From Candidatus Effluviviaceae Genus I sp. (GTDB lineage: Bacteria > Joyebacterota > Joyebacteria > Joyebacterales > Joyebacteraceae), in the NCBI GenBank assembly GCA_016867725.1, contig VGIX01000018.1:1-34030 (forward strand): a stretch of DNA of 34,030 bases, in the 5' to 3' direction. The translations under genes and the position numbers were made by a program. This document shows positions 24,886-34,030 of the stretch, piece after piece; position 1 is the first letter of the stretch; each line of letters begins with the position of its first letter. The notes under the pieces were generated by a model. That model worked only from the letters and a program-made list of their open reading frames with translations, had not been told where the DNA came from and ran no database searches.

Positions 24886-26548
24886 GCGGGAAGGGGCGGC
24901 CCAGCGGAAGGGGCCGGGCCCGCGCCGCGCTCCCGGTCGAGCGGTGGCTCGGCCCGCGCCCCGGCAGGCCCGCGCCGGCCGACGCGCTGTCCGTCGTCGT
25001 CGTGTCCCCGACGGCATACTCCCTTGCCATGAGCAGCCTGGGCTTCCAGACCGCCGTCTCGGCGTTCTGCGCGGAGCCCGGCGTCCGCTGCGAGCGGGCA
25101 TTCCTCCAGGCGTCTGATCCGCGGTCGTACGAGGCCGGCAGCGCGCTCCGGCGCTTCGACGTCGTCGCCTTCTCGGTCTCCTTCGAGCGCGACTTCCTCG
25201 CGGTCGCGGCCTGCCTGGCCGCGGCGGGCATCCCGCTTCGCGCGCGCGACCGAGGGGACCGCGACCCGCTGGTCGTCATGGGCGGCATCTGCGCCTTCCT
25301 GAACCCCGAGCCCGTCGCCGAACTCATGGACGCCGTCCTTATCGGCGACGCACGCGCGCTCGTGCCGCCCTTCGTCGAGGCGGCGTCGGCCGGCCGCGGC
25401 GCGCCGCGGGCCGACCGTCTCACGGCGCTCTCCCGCGCCCCCGGGGTCTACGTGCCCTCCCTCTACGAGGTGGTCCGGGACGGTCCAGTCGTCACCGGCT
25501 TTCGTGCGGCCCGCGGCGCGCCGCTGCCCGTGCGGGCGGCGCTCGCCCGGGACGCGCTCGCGGAGAGCACGGTCCTGTCGGACGGCGCGCTCTTTGAGAA
25601 CATGTTCCTCATCGAGACGGCGCGGGGTTGCGCGCGCGGCTGCAGATTCTGCGCGGCCGGCCACGTGCTCACGCCCCGGCGCTCGAGGGGGGCCGCGGAG
25701 GTCATCGATGCGGTTCGGAGGGCGTCGGCCGACGCGGCGAGGGCGGGACTTGTCGCGGCCGCCCTCGGGGACCACCCGGGCCTCAGGGAGATCCTCCGGA
25801 CGATGTGCGAGCTCGGGTGCGAGGCGAACGTGTCGTCGCTGAGGACCGAAGCGGTGGACGGAGACCTTGCGGCGCTTCTCGTCCGCGCCGGCGTGCGGAC
25901 GGCGACCATGGCGCCCGAGGCCGGCACGGAGGCGCTGCGCGAGATCGCCGGGAAGCGGATGCCGGACGAGGTGCTGCTCCGCGCGGCGCGCGACCTCGGC
26001 GCGGCCGGGATGCGGCGGCTCAAGCTCTACTTCATGGTGGGGCTTCCCGGGGAACGCGAGGAAGACGTGCGGGCCATCCCTCCGCTCGTGCGCGCGGTCC
26101 AGGGCGAGTTCGCGGCCGGTCGGCGTGCTGCGCCGGTCTCGGTCGGCGTGTCGGCGTTCGTTCCGAAGCCGAGGACGCCGTTCCAGTGGCTCGCCATGGC
26201 CGGCGAGCGCGACGTGCGCGCGAAGCTCGCGTTCCTCAGGCGGTCGCTCGCGGCGCGTCCGCGCGTCGGGTTCTCATGCGAGGGACCTCGCGAGTCTCAA
26301 GTGGAGGGCGTGCTCGCGCGCGGCGGGCGCGAGGTCGCCGCGGCGGTCGAGCTCGCGGGGGCCGAGGGCGTTCCCTGGAAGGCGGCGCTCGCCCGCGCCG
26401 GCGTGGACCCGGACCTCACCGTCGGGCGCGAACGCGCCGACGATGAGGTCTTTCCCTGGGAGATCGTCGAGGTCGGGACGCCGCGCGCGCAGCTTCTCGC
26501 CTCGCTGGCCGCGGCGCGCGATCTCATGCGCCGCCGCCCGCCGGGCGC

Positions 26549-26555
<7 letters not shown>
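24882..26555 (+). CDS. Radical SAM protein with B12-binding-like N-terminal domain
   Basis: This protein has 557 residues. The N-terminal part (about 40-180) resembles the cobalamin-binding-like Rossmann domain of COG1032 proteins (SVVVVSPTAYSLAMSSLGFQ, then VVMGGICAFLNPEPVAELMD). The radical SAM domain carries the 4Fe-4S motif C250-x3-C254-x2-C257 within ETARGCARGCRFCAAG. It also has the downstream TMAPEAGTEALREIAGK and LKLYFMVGLPGE segments seen in MiaB/TIGR03960-like proteins. The classical B12-ligand motif DxHxxG is not evident. The GTG at 24882 overlaps the TPR gene's stop (GTGA); a GTG at 24858 is an in-frame alternative. It overlaps the convergent kinase gene by 7 bases. The substrate is unknown. 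Confidence 0.87.
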
Positions 26556-29914
<3,359 letters not shown>

Positions 29915-30030
29915 CGCTCTCTCCGTGTTCCGGGGCACCACCATCGGCCCCCGGCGTCAGGGCATCCGAGCCGCCGCCGGCGGCCCGATGGGCCGGGCGC
30001 CGGCAGCATCGACGATGTCGTGCGTTCCCT

Positions 30031-30046
30031 TGCATCCCCCGTGCCA
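30031..30046 (-). promoter_or_regulatory. Sigma-54-type promoter candidate for the hybrid kinase
   Basis: Read on the minus strand the site is TGGCACG, four G, then ATGCA. It matches the -24/-12 consensus TGGCACG-N4-TTGCA at all but one position. The GG and GC elements have the required spacing. It would start transcription near 30020, about 105 bases before the kinase ATG. No sigma-70 elements stand out on this strand between 29915 and 30210. No enhancer-binding activator gene is in the window. Confidence 0.5.
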
Positions 30047-30078
30047 CCAGAGAGACCGAGGGTGGTTCAGGAAAAGCG

Positions 30079-30109
30079 TTGGACGCGCGGGCGGCGGTTG
30101 TGTTACAGT
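30079..30109 (+). promoter_or_regulatory. Possible promoter for the STAS/GHKL pair
   Basis: TTGGAC (30079-30084) and TACAGT (30104-30109) are 19 bases apart. The wide spacing is partly offset by an extended -10 TGT directly before TACAGT. The site is about 100 bases upstream of the TTG at 30211. It is a weak match and could belong to an alternative sigma factor. Confidence 0.4.
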
Positions 30110-30210
30110 CACGCCATACCGGACCGCTGTGGATCCCGAGGCGCGGCGGAGAGCCAACGCTTGGCGCGCCGAGCCCGAGCGGAATCCCACCACACCTGCG
30201 GAGGTGGATC

Positions 30211-30567
30211 TTGAAGATCAAGGCCGACATGGACGGAGACGTCGTCGTCGTGAACCTGTCCGGCAAGCTGATGGGCGGGCCTGAGAGCGAGGAGCTGCGA
30301 GCGGAGATCAAGAGGCTCCTCGACGAGGGAGTCAGGAAGTTCGTCATCAACATGAAGGGCGTGCCCTGGATCAACAGCACCGGGCTCGGCACGCTCATGG
30401 CGGTGTACACGAGCATCCAGAGAAGCCAGGGTGCGCTCAGGCTCTGCCACGTCTCGGACCGCATCCAGAGCCTCTTCATGATCACGAAGCTCCTCACGAT
30501 CTTCGAGACCTTCCACGACGAGGGCGAAGCGAAGGCGAGCCTCGGGACGGCGAAGGGCAAAGCGTGA
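30211..30567 (+). CDS. Anti-sigma factor antagonist, STAS domain (RsbV/SpoIIAA-like)
   Basis: This 118-residue single-domain STAS protein starts at TTG 30211, chosen because GGAGGTG lies 4 bases upstream. It opens with LKIKADMDGDVVVVNLSGKLMGGPESEEL. The phosphorylation loop reads I-N-S56-T57-G-L-G, close to the canonical DSSGLG, so Thr57 (or Ser56) is a plausible phosphoacceptor. Its GHKL kinase partner follows with a GTGA overlap, the usual antagonist/anti-sigma arrangement. The unphosphorylated antagonist would bind the kinase and free its target. No sigma factor or PP2C phosphatase gene is adjacent, so the output is not defined by context. Confidence 0.9.
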   Translation: MKIKADMDGDVVVVNLSGKLMGGPESEELRAEIKRLLDEGVRKFVINMKGVPWINSTGLGTLMAVYTSIQRSQGALRLCHVSDRIQSLFMITKLLTIFETFHDEGEAKASLGTAKGKA

Positions 30568-31025
30568 GCGTCGCACAGCACGCGGACTCGAGAGGCAGCC
30601 GCGCCCGCAAGGTGAGCGCCGGCACGGAAGAGCTGAGGCTGCGGAGCGAGCTCGACTCGCTCGATGCCGTCGACAAGGCCACGTTGCGCATCGCCCGTCG
30701 CGCGGGGTTCAGCCGGGAAGCCGCGACGGCGATCGCGATGGCGATGATCGAGGCGGTGACGAACGCGATCGTCCATGGGAACCGGCGGAGCTCGGACAAG
30801 GCGGTGTTGGTCCGCTACCACTGGGCGCCCGGCAAGCTCAGCGTGGACGTGCACGACGACGGTGAGGGGTTCGACGTCTCGTGCGTGTTCGACCCGACGG
30901 ATCCCGGTCGTTGCATGGCCTGCTCGGGCCGCGGCATCTTCATCATGCGGCAGATCATGGACACGGTGGACTTCGACATGCCGAAGGGCTGCGGAACCAC
31001 GGTCACCATGACGAAGGAGCGCTGA
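30564..31025 (+). CDS. GHKL serine/threonine kinase, anti-sigma factor (RsbW-like)
   Basis: This 153-residue protein has the Bergerat ATP fold of RsbW/SpoIIAB. The N-box is E63-AVT-N67-AIVHGN, the G1 box DDGEGFD has Asp98-Asp99, and the second glycine box is SGRGIFIMRQIMD. The C-terminal GTTVTMTK strand closes the fold. It is expected to phosphorylate the upstream STAS protein and to sequester a sigma factor or another partner. The first 25 residues are basic and unconserved, so the real start could be slightly internal. The GTG overlaps the upstream stop as GTGA. Two cysteines near the ATP lid (RCMACSGRG) are noteworthy but of unknown meaning. Confidence 0.9.
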   Translation: MSVAQHADSRGSRARKVSAGTEELRLRSELDSLDAVDKATLRIARRAGFSREAATAIAMAMIEAVTNAIVHGNRRSSDKAVLVRYHWAPGKLSVDVHDDGEGFDVSCVFDPTDPGRCMACSGRGIFIMRQIMDTVDFDMPKGCGTTVTMTKER

Positions 31026-31057
31026 CGGGGCGGGGCCAGACGACGGCATGGAAAGCG

Positions 31058-31086
31058 AACGGGGGGCCTTGCGAGGCCCCCCCGTT
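31058..31086. terminator. Hairpin between convergent genes, likely bidirectional terminator
   Basis: AACGGGGGGCCT (31058-31069) pairs with 31074-31086 around a TGCG loop, with one extra C bulged. It lies between the ends of the GHKL kinase gene (plus strand) and rpmB (minus strand), 32 and 23 bases from their stops. T-runs on either side are weak (CGTTCCTT, and CGCTTTCC on the minus strand). Confidence 0.65.
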
Positions 31087-31109
31087 CCTTCTCCGCACCC
31101 GGTCGTCCG

Positions 31110-31307
31110 TCAGGCCTTCCGGTACTTGTCCAGAGCGCCCGACTTGATGCACGTCGCGCACACCAGGATCTTCCTGGGCGTCCCGTCCACGACCACGCGC
31201 ACTCGCTGGAGGTTCGGCAACCACCTCCGCTTCGTGAGGTTGTGCGCGTGGCTCACGCTGTGGCCCACGTGCGGGTGCTTCCCGCAGAGCTCGCACTTCC
31301 TGGACAT
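31110..31307 (-). CDS. rpmB: 50S ribosomal protein L28
   Basis: This 65-residue ribosomal protein L28 starts at the ATG ending at 31307, with GGAGGG 4 bases upstream. The opening MSRKCELCGKHP, then SVSHAHNLTKRRWLPNLQ, are diagnostic. Four cysteines in two CxxC pairs (C5/C8 and C50/C53) make this the zinc-binding (C+) form. An upstream extension in the same frame is not conserved. It is a single gene here with its own promoter. Confidence 0.97.
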   Translation of the reverse strand: MSRKCELCGKHPHVGHSVSHAHNLTKRRWLPNLQRVRVVVDGTPRKILVCATCIKSGALDKYRKA

Positions 31308-31338
31308 CGTTCCCTCCGTGGGATCTCGAACCCAAGCG

Positions 31339-31368
31339 ACCGTAGCACACGGCGGGCGGGTCCCGCAA
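31339..31368 (-). promoter_or_regulatory. Promoter of rpmB
   Basis: On the minus strand, TTGCGG (31363-31368) and TACGGT (31339-31344) are 18 bases apart, and TGC before the -10 adds an extended element. The distance to the rpmB ATG is about 30 bases. Confidence 0.55.
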
Positions 31369-31401
31369 GCGCTTTCCCGGCGGCGGTCCGGCCGGGCCTC
31401 C

Positions 31402-31430
31402 TTGACCCCCCGGCGGTCCTCGTCTAGAAT
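31402..31430 (+). promoter_or_regulatory. Promoter of recG
   Basis: TTGACC (31402-31407) and TAGAAT (31425-31430) are spaced 17 bases apart. Transcription would begin near 31437. This is upstream of both candidate recG starts (31472 and 31502). Confidence 0.75.
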
Positions 31431-31501
31431 TCCCAACGCAAGCCTGCCGCACGCCGGCCGGGGAGGACGCCACGGCACACGGGACGACCATCCTCTCAGA
31501 G

Positions 31502-33562
31502 GTGCGCTACCTCAAGGGCGTCGGCCCGGCGTTCGCAGGGCTCCTTGCGAAGGCCGGCGTCGAGCGGATCATCGACCTTCTGTACTACGTCCCCCGGAAC
31601 TACACCGACTGGTCCAGGATCGCGAGCGTGGACTCGCTGAGGGCGGGCGACCGCGCGACGGTCGTGGCGCGCGTGCTGTCGTGCGACGTCACGCGCCGCG
31701 GCCCGCGCCGGACCTTCGTCGCCGCGCTCGAAGACGACTCCGGCGCAATCGTCGCACGGTGGTTCAACCAGCCGTACCTGAACTCCGTGCTCAAGGTCGG
31801 CACGAAGGCCGTCGTGAGCGGAGAGGTCCGGTTCGACCGCTTCGCGCGGCGTCTCGAGCTCGCCAATCCGGCGTTCGAGGTCATCCGCGAGCAGGAGGCG
31901 GTCGAACTCGTGCACGCCGGGCGCATCGTGCCGGAGTACTCGAGCGTGGGGGAGCTCTCCGGGCGGCGCATCAGGCGCTTCGTGAAGACGGCCATCGACG
32001 GGTTTCTCGGCGACGCGCCGGAGCCGCTGCCGGGGTGGGTGCTGCGCAGGCGACGACTGCCCGCCGTCCGCGACGCCCTGGCGCGCGTGCACTTCCCCGC
32101 GTCGCTCGAGCAGGCTGCGGAGGCGCGCGAGCGGCTCGCCTTCGAGGAGTTCTTCCTGTTCCAGGTGATGGTCGGGATCAGGAAGAGGCGGGCCGCCGCG
32201 GACACGCCGACGGCGCGGTTCGCGTGGAGCGAGACGGAGCACGCGAGGCTCCTGGCCGCGCTTCCCTTCGCGCTCACGGCCGCCCAGCAGCGCGTCATCG
32301 GCGAGATCAGGGCCGACATGGCGCGGCCCGCATCGATGAACCGCCTGCTCCAGGGAGACGTGGGCTCCGGCAAGACGGTGGTCGCCGCGGCGGCGATGCA
32401 CCAGGCCGCCGTGGGCGGCTGCCAGGGGGCCATCATGGCCCCGACGGAGGTCCTGGCCGAACAGCACCACCGGAACCTCACGCGGCTTCTCGCGCCGCTC
32501 GGCGACCGCGTCGCCCTCCTCCGCGGAGGCATGCGCGCGGCGGAGCGCGAGGAGGCGCTCGCGGCGATCGAGAGCGGCGCGGCGCAGATCGTCGTCGGCA
32601 CCCACGCGCTCATCGAGGGCGGGACGCGCTTCCGGCGCCTCGCGCTCGCGGTGATCGACGAGCAGCACCGGTTCGGCGTTGTCCAGCGCGCCGCGTTGCG
32701 GGCGAAGGGCGGATCGCCGGACGTCCTCGTGATGACGGCGACGCCCATTCCGCGGACGCTCGCCATGACGGTGTACGGCGATCTCGACGTGTCGGTGCTC
32801 GACGAGCTTCCCCCCGGGCGGACGCCGGTGGTGACGGCCGTCCGAGACGAGGCGGGAAGGGCGAAGGTCTACGAGTTCCTGAAGGCGGAACTGGCGGAAC
32901 GCCGCCAGGTGTTCGTCGTCTACCCGCTCGTCGAGGAGTCCGAGAAGGTCGAGCTCGCGGCCGCGACGGCGATGTACGAGAAGCTCAGGACGAGCGTGTT
33001 CCGCGGGGTGGAGGTCGGCCTCATTCACGGGCGCATGCGGCCGGACGAGAAGGACGCGGCGATGGAGCGCTTCAAGGCCGGCGCCACCGGCGTGCTCGTC
33101 TCGACGACCGTGGTCGAGGTCGGCGTCGACGTCGCCAACGCGACCGTGATGGTCGTCGAGCACGCCGAGCGCTTCGGGCTCGCGCAGCTCCACCAGCTCC
33201 GCGGGCGCGTCGGGCGCGGGGCGCACCGCTCGTACTGCATCCTCATGGTCGGGCGGGGCGCGTCGGACGAGGCGCGCGAGCGCATCCAGGTGCTGGCCGA
33301 CACCAGCGACGGTTTCGTCATCGCCGAACGCGATCTCGAGCTGCGCGGCCCCGGCGAGTTCCTCGGCGTGCGGCAGCACGGGCTGCCGCGGTTCTCGGTG
33401 GCGGACCTCGCCCGCGACGCGCGGCTCCTCGCGCTCGCGCGCGAGGACGCGTTCGAGCTTCTCGGGCGCGATCCGGACATGCGTGGGGACGAGACCCGCC
33501 GCGTGCTCGACGCGCTCTCGACGCGGTTCCGGGACGCGCGGTCGTACATCGACGTGGGATAG
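31502..33562 (+). CDS. recG: ATP-dependent DNA helicase RecG
   Basis: RecG remodels stalled replication forks and branch-migrates Holliday junctions. From GTG 31502 it has 686 residues, but this start leaves only a few residues before LKGVGP and has no ribosome site. An in-frame ACG at 31472 has GGAGG five bases upstream and would add ten residues (TAHGTTILSE), closer to the family. The wedge/OB-fold region lies at about 45-150. The helicase core has Walker A G-D-V-G-S-G-K291-T, the DEQH box 386-389, VMTATPIPRTLAM, and motif VI HQLRGRVGRG. The C-terminal LRGPGEFLGVRQHGLPRF is the RecG signature. An HD-domain gene follows 9 bases downstream. Confidence 0.96.
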   Translation: MRYLKGVGPAFAGLLAKAGVERIIDLLYYVPRNYTDWSRIASVDSLRAGDRATVVARVLSCDVTRRGPRRTFVAALEDDSGAIVARWFNQPYLNSVLKVGTKAVVSGEVRFDRFARRLELANPAFEVIREQEAVELVHAGRIVPEYSSVGELSGRRIRRFVKTAIDGFLGDAPEPLPGWVLRRRRLPAVRDALARVHFPASLEQAAEARERLAFEEFFLFQVMVGIRKRRAAADTPTARFAWSETEHARLLAALPFALTAAQQRVIGEIRADMARPASMNRLLQGDVGSGKTVVAAAAMHQAAVGGCQGAIMAPTEVLAEQHHRNLTRLLAPLGDRVALLRGGMRAAEREEALAAIESGAAQIVVGTHALIEGGTRFRRLALAVIDEQHRFGVVQRAALRAKGGSPDVLVMTATPIPRTLAMTVYGDLDVSVLDELPPGRTPVVTAVRDEAGRAKVYEFLKAELAERRQVFVVYPLVEESEKVELAAATAMYEKLRTSVFRGVEVGLIHGRMRPDEKDAAMERFKAGATGVLVSTTVVEVGVDVANATVMVVEHAERFGLAQLHQLRGRVGRGAHRSYCILMVGRGASDEARERIQVLADTSDGFVIAERDLELRGPGEFLGVRQHGLPRFSVADLARDARLLALAREDAFELLGRDPDMRGDETRRVLDALSTRFRDARSYIDVG

Positions 33563-33571
33563 GAGGGGACC

Positions 33572-34030
33572 ATGACGCGCGACGAGTGCCTCGCTCTCGT
33601 GAAGGCCAACTGCTCGAACCGGAACCTGATCAAGCACATGCTCGCGGCCGAGGCGGTGATGGCGGGGCTGGCCAGGCGTCTGGGAGGCGATGTCGAGGCC
33701 TGGGCGCAGGCCGGGCTCGTGCACGACCTCGACTACGACGAGACCGCGAAGACGCCCGAGCGCCACGGGCTCGTGTCCGCCGACATGCTCACCGAGCGGG
33801 GGTTTCCGGCGGACATCGTCCACGCCGTCAAGGCCCACAACGACCACGCGCCGCGGGAGGGCCTCATGGACAAGGCGCTCTACGCCACCGACCCCGTCAC
33901 CGGACTCGTCGTCGCGGCGGCGCTCATGCACCCCACGAAGAAGCTCGCGAACGTCGACGTGGAGTTCGTGATGCGGCGGTTCAAGGAGAAGCGCTTCGCC
34001 GCCGGCGCGAACCGCGAGGCGATCCAGACG
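33572..34030 (+). CDS. HD-domain hydrolase, 3' end cut by the window
   Basis: The first 153 codons of a gene that continues beyond the window. The ATG at 33572 has AGGAGGGG three to four bases upstream, overlapping the recG stop, so it is probably in one operon with recG. The HD metal-binding pattern is visible: His22, H51-D52 (LVHDLDYD), His65 (ERHG), His89 (KAHND) and Asp107 (ATDPVTG). These small HD proteins are presumed phosphohydrolases (often annotated HDIG hydrolases). The substrate is not predictable from this part. No stop codon appears before 34030. Confidence 0.87.
   Translation, partial: MTRDECLALVKANCSNRNLIKHMLAAEAVMAGLARRLGGDVEAWAQAGLVHDLDYDETAKTPERHGLVSADMLTERGFPADIVHAVKAHNDHAPREGLMDKALYATDPVTGLVVAAALMHPTKKLANVDVEFVMRRFKEKRFAAGANREAIQT

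Noticed and set aside
30211-31025. The partner-switch pair as part of a two-component/stress locus with the kinase
   Set aside because: The kinase is divergent, has its own type of promoter and shares no domain link with the pair. Adjacency alone is not enough to claim one system.
31496-33931. A minus-strand open frame of about 810 codons opposite recG
   Set aside because: It is antisense to intact RecG motifs, and its composition is typical of a shadow frame.

Overview
This is a high-GC bacterial chromosome segment dominated by a complete division and cell wall (dcw) cluster. No phage, insertion sequence or CRISPR array is visible. The organism is a Gram-negative-type bacterium: MurE carries the meso-diaminopimelate motif DNPR. 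The first protein is a secreted C25 (gingipain-family) peptidase with FG-GAP repeats and a C-terminal NPFNP-type FlgD/T9SS-like domain. That architecture is common in the Fibrobacteres-Chlorobi-Bacteroidetes superphylum and related candidate phyla such as Eisenbacteria, Latescibacteria or Krumholzibacteria. The phylum assignment is an inference from protein style and base composition only.

Layout. Positions 16-92 hold tRNA-Ala(GGC). A 337-base gap follows, with a hairpin and a near-consensus sigma-70 promoter, and then the secreted C25 peptidase (430-5163), closed by a strong intrinsic terminator. A second near-consensus promoter plus a textbook three-repeat MraZ operator (5238-5299) starts the dcw operon. 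The order is mraZ, a STAS-domain gene, rsmH, ftsL, ftsI (with PASTA), murE, murF, mraY, murD, ftsW, murG, murC, murB, ftsQ, ftsA, ftsZ, then a 14-repeat TPR protein and a B12-binding-type radical SAM protein (ends 26555). Most junctions are 1-50 bases or 4-base stop/start overlaps, so the block probably behaves as one co-directional, translationally coupled unit. There is no ddl gene between murB and ftsQ.

A large minus-strand hybrid histidine kinase (26549-29914: PAS-PAS-GAF-PAS-GAF-HisKA-HATPase-REC) converges on the radical SAM gene with a 7-base tail-to-tail overlap. A good sigma-54-like site lies upstream of it. Divergent from it is a two-gene partner-switching pair: an RsbV-like STAS antagonist and an RsbW-like GHKL kinase. 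Next come rpmB (minus strand), recG (plus strand, with a good promoter and an ambiguous start) and an HD-domain protein cut by the window end.

Functionally, the mra/mur/fts genes cover lipid II synthesis from UDP-MurNAc (MurB-MurF, MraY, MurG), septal polymerisation and crosslinking (FtsW/FtsI) and the divisome scaffold (FtsL, FtsQ, FtsA, FtsZ). The least conventional elements are the STAS gene between mraZ and rsmH, an FtsA with an altered phosphate-2 loop, the TPR/radical SAM tail after ftsZ, and the regulatory island of hybrid kinase and partner-switch genes. I did not find a clear-cut new system. These are the places I would look first.
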